A stretch of 64,000 nt of DNA, from assembly GCF_014803385.1 (NCBI RefSeq), contig NZ_JACYFC010000001.1, forward strand, positions 640,136 through 704,135, written 5' to 3'. The DNA comes from Marinomonas colpomeniae (GTDB lineage: Bacteria; Pseudomonadota; Gammaproteobacteria; Pseudomonadales; Marinomonadaceae). How positions within the stretch are numbered: the stretch's first letter is position 1; every line of letters starts with the position of its first letter. Under the pieces are notes generated by a model. The model worked only from the letters and a program-made list of their open reading frames with translations. It was not told the DNA's origin and ran no database searches. Shown piece by piece: positions 35,770-45,287 of this stretch. Position numbers and translations under genes: made by a program.

Positions 35770-36327
35770 ATGGAAGCTAAGCCATCATACCGACACTCAT
35801 TTTTTAGCTCAAGCTCGCAGGAGCTCATGCTGTTACTTAAGTCTAATGCGCTTTGGCAAAGAGAGAGCTTATCTATGTTTGGGCGCGACGTTTTAGTGCC
35901 AAGGCAAGTGGCCTTTGTTGCTAATACTGGAATTTGTTATCGCTATACCGGCAAGGACCACTATGGGGAAGGTTGGCCTGAGTGGTTGTTACCTATTAAA
36001 GCAGAGGCCGAAGCCTTGGCTCAGCAGCCCTTTAACTCGGTTTTGCTTAATTGGTATAAAGATGGAGAAGATTATATGGGCTGGCATTCGGATGATGAAA
36101 AAGCATTAGGTCCTGCACCTGTTGTTGCCATGTTAAGCCTTGGAGCGCAAAGAGACTTTCTCTTTCGTTTAAAAGCAGACCATAAGGTGAAACACAAAAT
36201 AGAATTAGAGGATGCGAGCTGGTTAATTATGAGTTCCTCTATTCAAGTGCTGTGGCAACACTCATTACCTGTAAGAAAACGAATCAAAGAAGAGCGAATA
36301 AGTTTAACATTTAGGCTCTTGCTTTGA
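35770..36327 (+). CDS. AlkB-type 2-oxoglutarate/Fe(II) DNA dealkylase
   Basis: AlkB-homologue dioxygenase, 185 residues, which repairs alkylated bases by oxidation. Iron ligands H106 and D108 (WHSDDE) and H164 (WQHSLPVRK) are visible, with R176 and R182 in RISLTFR for 2-oxoglutarate and substrate contacts. NWYKDGEDYMGW is the ALKBH2/3-like signature. Converges with pdxH, with 18 bp between stops. Confidence 0.9.
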   Translation: MEAKPSYRHSFFSSSSQELMLLLKSNALWQRESLSMFGRDVLVPRQVAFVANTGICYRYTGKDHYGEGWPEWLLPIKAEAEALAQQPFNSVLLNWYKDGEDYMGWHSDDEKALGPAPVVAMLSLGAQRDFLFRLKADHKVKHKIELEDASWLIMSSSIQVLWQHSLPVRKRIKEERISLTFRLLL

Positions 36328-36345
36328 TTGTCATAGGTGAGGGCG

Positions 36346-36987
36346 TTAAGGTGCTTTTCGAGCTCTAAGCCAATCATCGTCTTTTTGAGTAAAACAAATT
36401 CTGTCATGAAGTCGGCTTGGTCGGCCCTGCCAAAATTCAATGAAGGTTGGTTTTAATACGTAACCACCCCAGTTATCAGGACAAGGAACGTTTTGATCTT
36501 CAAACGTTAATTCTTCATTTTCAAACGCTTTTTGCAATACGCCACGATTATCAATCACAGTACTTTGCTGAGAGGTTCTCGCTGCCAATTGGCTTCCGCG
36601 AGGACGACTTGCGAAATACGTTTCAGATACATCACGAGCTACTTTTTCAATTGTGCCTTCAATGCGAATTTGGCGAGAAAGAGCGGGCCAAAAAAACGTC
36701 ATACAGGCTTGATTGTTTTGCATCAGTTGTTGGCCTTTCTCACTGTCGTAATTAGTAAAAAATGAAAAGCCAAGCTCATTGCGTTGTTTTAGTAGTACCA
36801 CACGAGCATGAGGTCGTCCGCCTGAATCAACCGTACTTAGAGTCATGGCGGTAGGATCATCAGGGCAAGCGTCAATCGCTTTTGCTAGCCAAGTATCAAA
36901 TAAAGCAAGGGGGTCATTACCCGCTTGGTCTTCTAAAAGATCGTCGAATTGATAGTCTCGGCGAATAGAGTGAAGGTCTCTGTTCAT
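36346..36987 (-). CDS. pdxH: Pyridoxamine/pyridoxine 5'-phosphate oxidase
   Basis: FMN-dependent PdxH, 213 residues, the last step of pyridoxal phosphate synthesis and salvage. Typical blocks: DPTAMTLSTVDSGGRPHARV, LLKQRNELGFSFFTNYDS, and the C-terminal WQGRPSRLHDR with the substrate-binding Arg/His pair. Full length. It starts 2 bp after the coq7 stop, so coq7-pdxH form an operon; both products are oxidative cofactor enzymes. Confidence 0.95.
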   Translation of the reverse strand: MNRDLHSIRRDYQFDDLLEDQAGNDPLALFDTWLAKAIDACPDDPTAMTLSTVDSGGRPHARVVLLKQRNELGFSFFTNYDSEKGQQLMQNNQACMTFFWPALSRQIRIEGTIEKVARDVSETYFASRPRGSQLAARTSQQSTVIDNRGVLQKAFENEELTFEDQNVPCPDNWGGYVLKPTFIEFWQGRPSRLHDRICFTQKDDDWLRARKAP

Positions 36988-36989
36988 GA

Positions 36990-37622
36990 TTAAATCCGAT
37001 AAGTAGTAGTGGTCATGACTTTAGATATCTGAGTCATGATGGACATAACCGCTTGCGGGAATTCGTAACCGCCAGCTTCTAAAGCCATTTCTTTGTGTCT
37101 GGCTTCGTCTATGTGCATTTGCATTAAAACGGCTTTGCTTTTTTCATCTTGCATTGGCAAGGTCGTCATGTGTTTTTGAAGGTGAATACACACTTGTTCT
37201 TCTGTTGCGGCAACAAAACCTAAGCTTAATTTATCGCTTATAAAGCCAGCCCCAGCACCTATCACAAAGGAAGCGCCATAAAAAAATGGATTTAGGATAC
37301 TAGGCTTACTTTTTAAGTCATAAATTCGTTGTTCACACCATACGAGATGATCAATTTCTTCGTCTGCAGCGTGCTCCATATCTTCACGCACAGTAGCAAG
37401 CTTGGCTGTTGTTGCTTGACCTGCGTAAAGCGCTTGAGCGCAGACTTCGCCTGTGTGGTTAATTCGCATTAATCCAGAAGCGTGCTTACGTTCAGCATCA
37501 TCTAACTCGCCTTCATCAATTGAGTTGGCCGGCGAGGGGCGGGATGCATTGGCAGCATGGGGAACGAGTGTTTGTAATGCTCGATCAAATTGTAATACGG
37601 CTTTATCTAGAAAAGAGATCAT
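36990..37622 (-). CDS. coq7: Demethoxyubiquinone hydroxylase Coq7/CAT5
   Basis: Diiron monooxygenase of ubiquinone synthesis, 210 residues. E-rich iron motifs are visible: [23 protein letters not shown] and [12 protein letters not shown]. It replaces the flavin enzyme UbiF in many marine gammaproteobacteria. Peripheral membrane. Starts 14 bp after the HIT gene stop, so the HIT gene, coq7 and pdxH read as one unit. Confidence 0.92.
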   Translation of the reverse strand: MISFLDKAVLQFDRALQTLVPHAANASRPSPANSIDEGELDDAERKHASGLMRINHTGEVCAQALYAGQATTAKLATVREDMEHAADEEIDHLVWCEQRIYDLKSKPSILNPFFYGASFVIGAGAGFISDKLSLGFVAATEEQVCIHLQKHMTTLPMQDEKSKAVLMQMHIDEARHKEMALEAGGYEFPQAVMSIMTQISKVMTTTTYRI

Positions 37623-37636
37623 ATTATTTCCTCTTG

Positions 37637-37978
37637 TTAGCCAGGAGGCCAGGTCATTGGTCGACCACCCAGTACGTGCATATGAATATGGTACACCGTT
37701 TGTCCGCCCATTTCGTTACAGTTCATGGCGACTCGGTAACCTGCATCACTGATGCCTTTTTGTTTTGCAATTTTTGCCGCAGTAATTTGCAATTTTCCAA
37801 TAGCAGGTGCGTCTTCGTCAGTAAGGTCATTTAGCGTACTAATATGACGCTTAGGGATAACAAGGAAGTGGGTTGGAGCTTGCGGCATAATATCTTCAAA
37901 AGCGATGACGTCATCGTCTTCATATAAAATAGTTGCTGGGATATCGCCGTTAGTTATCTTGCAAAATAAGCAGTCCAT
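37637..37978 (-). CDS. HIT-family nucleotide hydrolase (HinT-like)
   Basis: Histidine-triad protein, 113 residues. The triad HIHMH near residues 98-102 and the N-terminal CLFCKI opening identify the HinT branch (purine nucleoside phosphoramidase). AAGGGA precedes the ATG. It heads the unit with coq7 and pdxH. Confidence 0.92.
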   Translation of the reverse strand: MDCLFCKITNGDIPATILYEDDDVIAFEDIMPQAPTHFLVIPKRHISTLNDLTDEDAPAIGKLQITAAKIAKQKGISDAGYRVAMNCNEMGGQTVYHIHMHVLGGRPMTWPPG

Positions 37979-38022
37979 ATTGTTTCCCTTTATTCGTATT
38001 ATTCAAGGTTCGTTGTTTGGCT

Positions 38023-40347
38023 TCAAGGTGTTTTACGCAAAGAGTTGACTCGTGACAAGGATGCATTCTTTAGCCTATCACCTTTCTGGATTAGGTGTGA
38101 AAGTTGTTGTGTGAACTTCTGCTCTAATTCGGTACAAGCCAAAATGTCATCAAACCCAAGTTTTTTGGCGTAATCAAGCGACATTTTAATGTTATTGCTG
38201 ATGAGCAAACATTGGTCTTCATTACGCATTAGAGGTGTTAGTCTTTGCTGAGTAATGTGAGGGATATGTCCCCCATTATCAAAGACTAAAATTATAGTGA
38301 CAAATTGTCTTGTTCCAGGGCTCTCTAAGTGTTCAAGCATACTTTCTAGAGTAGAGAAATGTTCAATCTGGTTCGGATTGCTTTGCAATAATGTAAGGGT
38401 CTTTTGCAGATCCTCATCTTCTTGTCCGAACAAAATGATATGAAATTGATGTTGTTGTTTTGTCTCGTAAGTCAGATGACGAACATGAGCTCGAATAGGA
38501 ATTTTGATATTAACGCTTCGTACTTGACCATCTTCTGAAAGACGCATTTCACCTTTTAAATGCTGTATTAAAAGCGCTATGTAACCCATACCAAAGTCGA
38601 AATCCGCAGTGCTTTCATGGACTCTAGTCGGTAGTGGATAACAATTGATTTCTAATATAGTAACGCCTTCTCTGCTGATGTCATGATGGGTAATATTGAT
38701 GGTTAATACTTGGTCAGTAAAGTGTTTGAACTCTTGTGTAATGACCTCAAGTAAGTGTTGAATAGTAGGTGCATTTTGTAAAATTTCTACCTGATCAGAT
38801 GTACTAGAATTAAATTCTACTAGTGTATTGTCTTGATCTAAGCGCTGAAAATTATTATGAGCGTTGTCAATTAATTGATTCAGAAAAATCGGAGTTGCTT
38901 GCTCTCGCAAGACACTGTCTGTTATGTCGCTGATGCAGTCGATTCGCTCGATTAAACTTTTAATATTGTTGTTTGCTGTTTGAGTACTGGTGAGTAATGT
39001 TTTGGTGTCTGGTGATTGTGCTGCTTGTTCAAGGTGGGTTAACCCTCCACCTATGATGTTAATTTGACGACGAAGACGACTCGATAAATCGGCTAAAAGG
39101 TCAAAAGTTTCAGCTTGTGAGTGGCGAGTGCCATATGTATGTTTACTGAGTAATGGCGTTGTTTGAACAATCATTCCTGTAAAATGGATGAGTGCTTCAA
39201 TGATGATGGTTACAGTCAAGCCCCATTCCAATAACGTTGCACTAGGTATAATGCCGTAAATGGACATTACCCAGAAGAAATGACCAATAAGAAGCGTTGA
39301 TCGAGCTATTAGATAATATCCAGAGAAAGGCACATTCTTGATAAAGGAAATAATAGCGTGGACGGTAAGGCAAATTAGAGTAGAGACAACCAATAATGAC
39401 AATACGATGATGCTGATGCTTTCTGGTGATAATGTAAAAATAAACGCAAATATTATATTGAGTGATCCTATCGCGATTAATAAATTATCAAAAGTAGGAA
39501 AATACCTCTTTGTATCCAAATAAAGCCTAGAAAAGAAAACAATGGAGCTAAGACAGAATAAAGACGCAGCGTTATAAATACGTTCTTGGATCCCAATGAT
39601 GTTCGGAAAAAATTGAGCAAATTGATCGTGAAGAGCCAAATGCAAAATGACAATGCCAACAAGTAAAAAGCTGTATATCAAATACATTGGGTGCGACGAT
39701 TTGACATAAAAGAACAGATTACTAATAAACAGTGTCAGTAATATACCAATCAGAGTGCCTGTGATAGTGAGGTTTTTTTGATTATCCGAGCTCAGTTTAG
39801 ATAAGGTTTTTAGCTCTATTCCTGCGTTCATAGGAAGATGTGAAGACAATTTTATATAAACTGTAAAAACAGGAGGCATATTAGTTGGAATAGTAAAAAG
39901 ATAGTTTGGCGCTTTTATGTTTCTATTGTTATAAGGGCGTGCATTACCTAATTGGACTTGAGCTTGAACTTCATGTCGGCTAGGTAAAAATATGTCTAAG
40001 TACTGTACTCTTGGGGATTTTATCTCTAATAATATAGGCGTACTTTCTGTAGACTGAATCGCAATGTCGGTGCGAACCCAAACATTTCCTTTCACAATGC
40101 CTAATCGTAAATAATCACTATTTATTGGTCGAAAACGCTTTGAGTATTCATCGGATGAAATGGCATCAAGTGAGAGTGTTTTATTGTCGTCAATAAAGTA
40201 ATAACCAGTTTCGGCTATATTTACAACATCATTGTGGTTATCAATAATCGCAATAGTGTTTGCGCTCCAGACAAGGTTGGAGGCGCAGAGTAAAAAGAGT
40301 AAAATTAATCGAGAAAACAAAAAATAGTCCACGCTTGTTGAATACAA
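38023..40347 (-). CDS. 7TMR-DISM hybrid sensor with degenerate kinase core
   Basis: Membrane signalling protein of 774 residues. Order: signal peptide 1-29, 7TMR-DISM extracellular domain about 40-185, seven helices about 195-395, a HisKA-like coil 415-470, an ATPase-like domain 485-620, and a receiver-like domain 633-755. The phosphoacceptor His is gone: LSSRLRRQ at 421-428 replaces SHELRTP, with S423 at the His position. No N box or DxGxG box is visible (FDFGMG 583-588 is the nearest). The receiver keeps only a possible D690. It is probably a pseudokinase that senses ligand and acts by protein contact. The start is a TTG; a GTG at 40332 is an alternative. Single gene. Confidence 0.78.
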   Translation of the reverse strand: MYSTSVDYFLFSRLILLFLLCASNLVWSANTIAIIDNHNDVVNIAETGYYFIDDNKTLSLDAISSDEYSKRFRPINSDYLRLGIVKGNVWVRTDIAIQSTESTPILLEIKSPRVQYLDIFLPSRHEVQAQVQLGNARPYNNRNIKAPNYLFTIPTNMPPVFTVYIKLSSHLPMNAGIELKTLSKLSSDNQKNLTITGTLIGILLTLFISNLFFYVKSSHPMYLIYSFLLVGIVILHLALHDQFAQFFPNIIGIQERIYNAASLFCLSSIVFFSRLYLDTKRYFPTFDNLLIAIGSLNIIFAFIFTLSPESISIIVLSLLVVSTLICLTVHAIISFIKNVPFSGYYLIARSTLLIGHFFWVMSIYGIIPSATLLEWGLTVTIIIEALIHFTGMIVQTTPLLSKHTYGTRHSQAETFDLLADLSSRLRRQINIIGGGLTHLEQAAQSPDTKTLLTSTQTANNNIKSLIERIDCISDITDSVLREQATPIFLNQLIDNAHNNFQRLDQDNTLVEFNSSTSDQVEILQNAPTIQHLLEVITQEFKHFTDQVLTINITHHDISREGVTILEINCYPLPTRVHESTADFDFGMGYIALLIQHLKGEMRLSEDGQVRSVNIKIPIRAHVRHLTYETKQQHQFHIILFGQEDEDLQKTLTLLQSNPNQIEHFSTLESMLEHLESPGTRQFVTIILVFDNGGHIPHITQQRLTPLMRNEDQCLLISNNIKMSLDYAKKLGFDDILACTELEQKFTQQLSHLIQKGDRLKNASLSRVNSLRKTP

Positions 40348-40382
40348 AACAGACTATCATTATCAACTAGATAAGGGGTCAA

Positions 40383-40634
40383 ATGCTATATCCAATTTTA
40401 GTAGAGTATTATATTTGGTTTGGTTTGGTGTTAATCGTAGCGACTTGGTTCACTCGACAATCAACCCCAGCAACGCGCACTAACCTAATATATGGGTACG
40501 GTATTGTCGTTGCCCTCGGATTTGTGTTGGGACTAGATTGGGTTGCTGGTGTGATTTTTGGTTTGTTGGTGTTAGAGCTGGGCCGCCTTTTCAAGGCGTG
40601 GCTAGATAGAAAAGAGTCTCAATTGAAAAAATAG
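40383..40634 (+). CDS. Small two-helix membrane protein, unknown function
   Basis: 83 residues with hydrophobic helices at about 8-22 and 37-65, and a basic tail rich in Lys and Arg. Not a family I recognise. ATG start 35 bp from the divergent sensor gene start; a perfect terminator follows, which supports a real transcript. Function unknown. Confidence 0.6.
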   Translation: MLYPILVEYYIWFGLVLIVATWFTRQSTPATRTNLIYGYGIVVALGFVLGLDWVAGVIFGLLVLELGRLFKAWLDRKESQLKK

Positions 40635-40650
40635 ATCTTATTTTTCGAAT

Positions 40651-40695
40651 AAAAAAGGCCTCACTTTGTTTATCAATGAAGTGAGGCCTTTTTTT
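40651..40695. terminator. Bidirectional rho-independent terminator
   Basis: A 16-bp arm (AAAAAAGGCCTCACTT, 40651-40666) pairs with 40679-40694 and ends in T7. It serves the small membrane protein gene and the converging purD. Confidence 0.92.
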
Positions 40696-40716
40696 GCTTA
40701 ATGTTTGAGTCTTCTT

Positions 40717-41997
40717 TTATTTACGGGCAATAGCTCGATGGCCAATGTCAGTTCTGAAGTACACTTTATCCCAGGCTAAGGTTTTAACAACATCGTAAGC
40801 GCCAGCTTGCGCATCAGCAACGGTGTCGCCTAATGAAACAGCACAAAGTACACGGCCGCCATTAGTGACTACATTCCCGTCTTTTAATGCCGTTCCAGCT
40901 TGAAAAACTTTTTGGTGCGCTGGAAGTGCTTTATCTAACCCAGAAATAATATCGCCTTTTGGGTAATCAGCAGGGTAGCCACCAGCGGCAAGAACAACGC
41001 CTAAGCTTGCTCTAGGATCCCAATCTGCTTCTACAGTATCAAGCTTGCCATTGATAGCCGCCAAACACATTTTTGCCAAATCAGAGCGTAAGCGCATCAT
41101 AATAGGCTGTGTTTCAGGGTCACCAAAGCGGCAGTTGTATTCCAATGTTTTTGGTGTGCCATCAGGTCCAATCATTACGCCAGCGTACAAAAAACCACGG
41201 TAGCGATTGCCTTCAGCATTCATACCTTTTACCGTTGGCATGATTACTTCGTTCATAATGCGATCATGTATTTCAGGCGTCACAACAGGAGCAGGAGAAT
41301 ATGCCCCCATGCCACCAGTGTTAGGACCTAAGTCACCATTGTCGCGTGCTTTATGGTCTTGGCTGGTGGCCATAGGTAAAACAGTTTCGCCATCAACCAT
41401 ACAAATAAAGCTGGCTTCTTCACCGAATAAAAACTCTTCGATGACAACTCGGCTGCCTGCATCACCAAATGAATTGCCTTGCAGCATGTCTTCGACCGCT
41501 TCAATAGCTTCTTCTTCGGTTTGTGCCAAAATAACGCCTTTACCTGCTGCTAAACCATCCGCTTTTATTACGATTGGAGCGCCTTGTTGCTTGATATAAG
41601 CCACTGCTGCGGCGATTTCGGTGAAATTACCATAACTTGCTGTTGGAATGTTATGGCGTGCTAAGAAATCTTTAGTGAAGGCTTTGGAGCCTTCTAACTG
41701 TGCAGCCGCTGCCGTTGGGCCAAAGATAGCTAAGTTTTCTTTCTCGAATGCGTCAACAACGCCAAGTACTAAAGGAACTTCTGGGCCAACAATTGTTAGA
41801 TCAATACTTTCGCGTTTTGCAAAAGCAACTAATTCATCAATGTCTGTTACGCCAATGTTAACGTTTTCGACTTTGTTTTCTGTTGCTGAGCCAGCATTAC
41901 CAGGGGCAACGAATACTTTGCTGACATCGCTTGATTCCGCTGTTTTCCATGCAAGTGCATGTTCGCGGCCGCCGTTACCAATAATAAGAACTTTCAT
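40717..41997 (-). CDS. purD: Phosphoribosylamine-glycine ligase
   Basis: GAR synthetase, 426 residues, second step of purine synthesis. The N-terminus MKVLIIGNGGREHALAW is diagnostic. The ATP-grasp domain follows (about 105-300) with IVIKADGLAAGKGV and the NCRFGDPETQ metal/ATP site. It is downstream of purH with a 106-bp gap, the usual purHD order. Confidence 0.97.
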   Translation of the reverse strand: MKVLIIGNGGREHALAWKTAESSDVSKVFVAPGNAGSATENKVENVNIGVTDIDELVAFAKRESIDLTIVGPEVPLVLGVVDAFEKENLAIFGPTAAAAQLEGSKAFTKDFLARHNIPTASYGNFTEIAAAVAYIKQQGAPIVIKADGLAAGKGVILAQTEEEAIEAVEDMLQGNSFGDAGSRVVIEEFLFGEEASFICMVDGETVLPMATSQDHKARDNGDLGPNTGGMGAYSPAPVVTPEIHDRIMNEVIMPTVKGMNAEGNRYRGFLYAGVMIGPDGTPKTLEYNCRFGDPETQPIMMRLRSDLAKMCLAAINGKLDTVEADWDPRASLGVVLAAGGYPADYPKGDIISGLDKALPAHQKVFQAGTALKDGNVVTNGGRVLCAVSLGDTVADAQAGAYDVVKTLAWDKVYFRTDIGHRAIARK

Positions 41998-42103
41998 TGT
42001 GTAAATCCTTTATCGCAAAATCTATGAGTCAATATTGAACGTATCTTGCTAGCAGTGCCATTAATGAGGCTCCTCTAGCAATAATACCTTTTATGACTAC
42101 TTA

Positions 42104-43684
42104 TTAATGGCGGAAGTGACGGATGCCAGTGAAGACCATTGCCATACCAGCTTCGTCTGCTGCAGCAATTACTTCAACATCGCGCATTGAACCGCCAGGC
42201 TGAATGACCGCTGTAATACCGGCTGCAGCTGCTGCGTCTATGCCATCACGGAATGGAAAGAAAGCATCTGAAGCCATAACAGAACCTGGTACTTCAAGGT
42301 TTTCGTCAGCGGCTTTAATGCCCGCAATTTTCGCACTGTATACTCGGCTCATTTGTCCTGCGCCAACACCAATAGTTTGTTCTGCTTTTGCGTAAACAAT
42401 GGCGTTAGATTTAACAAATTTCGCTACTTTCCAAGCAAACAACAAATCTTTCAATTCTGCTTCGCTTGGTTGGCGTTTAGAGACCACTTTAAGATCGTCT
42501 AATGTGATGCAGCCATCGTCACGGTCTTGAACTAACAAACCGCCGTTAACACGTTTGTAATCTAATGCAGCAGGTTTGTCTGCTGACCATTGGCCACACT
42601 CTAAAACACGGACGTTTTGTTTTGCGGCAACAATTTCAGTCGCTTCTTTACTGACGCTAGGGGCGATAATTACTTCAACAAATTGACGATCGACAATAGC
42701 TTGCGCTGTTTTAGCATCTAATTCTTGATTGAACGCAATGATGCCACCAAACGCAGACGTTGGGTCTGTTTGGAAGGCAAGGTCATATGCTTCAAATTGT
42801 GTTGCTGCTGTTGCTACGCCACAAGGGTTCGCGTGCTTAACAATGACACAAGCAGGCTTCTCGAAGCTTTTTACACATTCAAGTGCCGCATCTGTGTCAG
42901 CGATGTTGTTGTAAGACAATGCCTTACCTTGAATTTGTTTTGCTGTGCTAATAGATGCTTCTTTTGGATTGGCTTCAACATAAAATGCTGCTTTCTGATG
43001 AGGGTTCTCACCGTAGCGCATTTCTTCTTGTTTGTTGAATTGTAGATTAAAGGTACGTGCGAAATCTTCGCTGCCGCCTGCTACTTTTTTACCTAAAAAG
43101 TTGGCAATTGCACCATCATAATGAGACGTATGCTCAAATGCTTGAACAGCAAGATCAAAGCGCTGATCGTAAGTTAAGCCACCATCAGCTTTTAATGAAG
43201 CCAGTAGGCTGTCGTAGCTTGATGGAGAAACAACGATAGCAACGTCTTTATGGTTTTTCGCTGCTGAGCGAACCATAGTTGGTCCACCGATATCAATGTT
43301 TTCAATAGCCATTGGCAAATCGCAATCTGGGCGTTCAATCGTTGCTTCGAATGGGTAAAGGTTTACGACAACCATATCGATTTCGTCGATACCATGTTCT
43401 TTCATGACAGCGCCATCGATACCACGACGACCAAGTATGCCGCCATGCACTTTCGGGTGAAGTGTTTTTACACGACCATCCATCATTTCTGGGAAGCCTG
43501 TGTAATCGGACACTTCAGTTGCAGCGACATTATTTTTTAACAACAAGGCGTAAGTGCCACCAGTTGAAAGAATTTCAATGCCTTGAGCAGTAAGCTCACG
43601 TGCGAATTCGACAATGCCTGTTTTGTCGGAAACGCTGATTAACGCTCGTTTGATTGGAGTAACTTTTTCTAGATTTGCCATCAT
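42104..43684 (-). CDS. purH: Bifunctional AICAR transformylase/IMP cyclohydrolase
   Basis: PurH, 526 residues, the last two steps to IMP. The N-terminal MGS-like cyclohydrolase domain (about 10-150, starting [11 protein letters not shown]) is followed by the transformylase domain (about 150-526) with [12 protein letters not shown] and the C-terminal [17 protein letters not shown] block. No PurR-like palindrome is visible upstream. It precedes purD on the same strand; the fis terminator lies just upstream. Confidence 0.97.
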   Translation of the reverse strand: MMANLEKVTPIKRALISVSDKTGIVEFARELTAQGIEILSTGGTYALLLKNNVAATEVSDYTGFPEMMDGRVKTLHPKVHGGILGRRGIDGAVMKEHGIDEIDMVVVNLYPFEATIERPDCDLPMAIENIDIGGPTMVRSAAKNHKDVAIVVSPSSYDSLLASLKADGGLTYDQRFDLAVQAFEHTSHYDGAIANFLGKKVAGGSEDFARTFNLQFNKQEEMRYGENPHQKAAFYVEANPKEASISTAKQIQGKALSYNNIADTDAALECVKSFEKPACVIVKHANPCGVATAATQFEAYDLAFQTDPTSAFGGIIAFNQELDAKTAQAIVDRQFVEVIIAPSVSKEATEIVAAKQNVRVLECGQWSADKPAALDYKRVNGGLLVQDRDDGCITLDDLKVVSKRQPSEAELKDLLFAWKVAKFVKSNAIVYAKAEQTIGVGAGQMSRVYSAKIAGIKAADENLEVPGSVMASDAFFPFRDGIDAAAAAGITAVIQPGGSMRDVEVIAAADEAGMAMVFTGIRHFRH

Positions 43685-43731
43685 GGTTCTCGCAATTAAT
43701 TAACACTAAATAAACAAGGGGAATATAAAGC

Positions 43732-43760
43732 AAAAAAAGGGCGAAAATCGCCCTTTTTTG
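43732..43760 (-). terminator. Rho-independent terminator of dusB-fis
   Basis: AAAAAAGGGCGA pairs with TCGCCCTTTTTT across an AAA loop, directly after the fis stop and ahead of purH. Confidence 0.9.
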
Positions 43761-43766
43761 TTGTAT

Positions 43767-44045
43767 TTATAGCATGCCGTATTGCTTTAGCTTCTTGCGA
43801 AGCGTACCTCGGTTCAAACCAAGGATGGTGGATGCTTTTGTTTGATTGTCCTTTGTGTAGCTCATTACAGACTCTAGCAAAGGCGCCTCAACCTCAGCTA
43901 AGACTAACTGATATAAGTCTGTTATTGGCTGCCCATCAAGATGAGCGAAATAGTTTTGTAGTGCTTTTTCAACATTGTCACGTAGAGTTTGTGACTGTTC
44001 TGAAGAAGCGGCTTGAAACGTATAATTATGAGTTTGTTCTACCAC
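43767..44045 (-). CDS. fis: DNA-binding protein Fis
   Basis: Nucleoid protein Fis, 92 residues (slightly shorter than the 98 of enterics). The C-terminal helix-turn-helix [20 protein letters not shown] is almost invariant. The acidic/hydrophobic N-terminal beta-hairpin arm for Hin/Gin contact is shortened. It follows dusB by 117 bp, the conserved gammaproteobacterial pair. Confidence 0.95.
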   Translation of the reverse strand: MVEQTHNYTFQAASSEQSQTLRDNVEKALQNYFAHLDGQPITDLYQLVLAEVEAPLLESVMSYTKDNQTKASTILGLNRGTLRKKLKQYGML

Positions 44046-44162
44046 AGAATGACCTTCTATTTTTAAAGCTAACCGTTTATTAATGTGAACTGAATATCAA
44101 AAAGATACATCTTGTTGAACTTCTTTTTGCTATTCAATGCATTAAGTACAAGGTTTGTTTAC

Positions 44163-45131
44163 CTATTGGCAAACAAAGAACTCTTCTAATTTATCAAGTT
44201 GCTCTTGCGTATTATCAATACGATTAAACAAACTGCGAAATTGTGTTTTATCCGCTAACGTCTGCAAGTACCAACCAATGTGTTTGCGAGCAATACGCAC
44301 ACCCAAATAGTCACCATAAAATTGGTGCAGGGCGCTTACATGATTGATGACAAGCTGTTTCACCTCTAATAACGATGGAGGTGCTAACAATTCGTTTGTT
44401 TCTAAATAGTGATTTATTTCACGAAATATCCACGGTCTACCTTGAGCAGCCCGACCAATCATAATGCCGTCTGCTTTAGTGTAGTCTTTTACAAATTTGG
44501 CCGTTTCAGGATCTTTAATATCACCATTAGCAAAAACAGGAATGCTCAGGTGATGTTTGATCTCTGCGATAGTGTCATATTCAACTTGCCCTTGGAATTT
44601 GCATTCACGAGTACGTCCATGAATCGCCAGGGCTTTAATGCCAATATCTTCTGCCATTTTTGCAATTACTAAACCGTTTTTCTGATCGAGACTCCATCCT
44701 GTACGTATTTTTAGAGTCACAGGGACAGAAACACTATTTACAACCGATTCCAGTATTTCACGAACAAGTGCTTCGTCTTTGAGTAATGCAGAGCCAGCGG
44801 CCTTGTTACAGACTTTTTTTGCAGGACAACCCATATTAATATCAATGATTTGTGCGCCTAGCTCAACGTTCTGTTGTGCTGCTTCAGCCATCATTTCAGG
44901 GTCGCCACCAGCAATTTGAACGGATCTTGGCGAAACTTCCGCATCATGAATTAAACGATGTCGACTTTTGTTCGTGTTCCATAAACGAACATCAGACGTA
45001 ACCATTTCAGATACGACTAAACCTGCGCCTTGATCATGGCAAAGACGGCGAAAAGGCAAATCTGTTACACCAGCCATTGGAGCTAGAATAATAGGTTTGT
45101 CAACGCAATATGGGCCAATAGCAAATGCCAT
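44163..45131 (-). CDS. dusB: tRNA-dihydrouridine synthase B
   Basis: FMN-dependent DusB, 322 residues, reduces uridine in tRNA D-loops. Hallmarks: LAPMAGVTDLPFRRLC at the start, GCPAKKVCNKAAGSAL with the catalytic cysteine near residue 108, and IHGRTRECKF. First gene of dusB-fis. Confidence 0.95.
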   Translation of the reverse strand: MAFAIGPYCVDKPIILAPMAGVTDLPFRRLCHDQGAGLVVSEMVTSDVRLWNTNKSRHRLIHDAEVSPRSVQIAGGDPEMMAEAAQQNVELGAQIIDINMGCPAKKVCNKAAGSALLKDEALVREILESVVNSVSVPVTLKIRTGWSLDQKNGLVIAKMAEDIGIKALAIHGRTRECKFQGQVEYDTIAEIKHHLSIPVFANGDIKDPETAKFVKDYTKADGIMIGRAAQGRPWIFREINHYLETNELLAPPSLLEVKQLVINHVSALHQFYGDYLGVRIARKHIGWYLQTLADKTQFRSLFNRIDNTQEQLDKLEEFFVCQ

Positions 45132-45287
45132 GATATTCCTGAATACTGGATTGATTGTTAAAGATCGTCGACAGCGTCGAGCGGGCGTGAATAATACCTA
45201 TGCAATTGCTATTTTTGAAGTCTTGACAGACTAAAAATTGACTGTTTTTTGTTCTTTTTTTTAGCTTAGTTCAAAAATACCTTAAAA

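Noticed and set aside
41207-42004. Long open frames (118-130 codons) opposite purD
   Set aside because: They are antisense shadows in a well-coded gene, with no ribosome site or known motif.
42725-43045. 106-codon frame opposite purH
   Set aside because: Its composition is unnatural (many Cys and Phe runs) and it is antisense to a certain gene.
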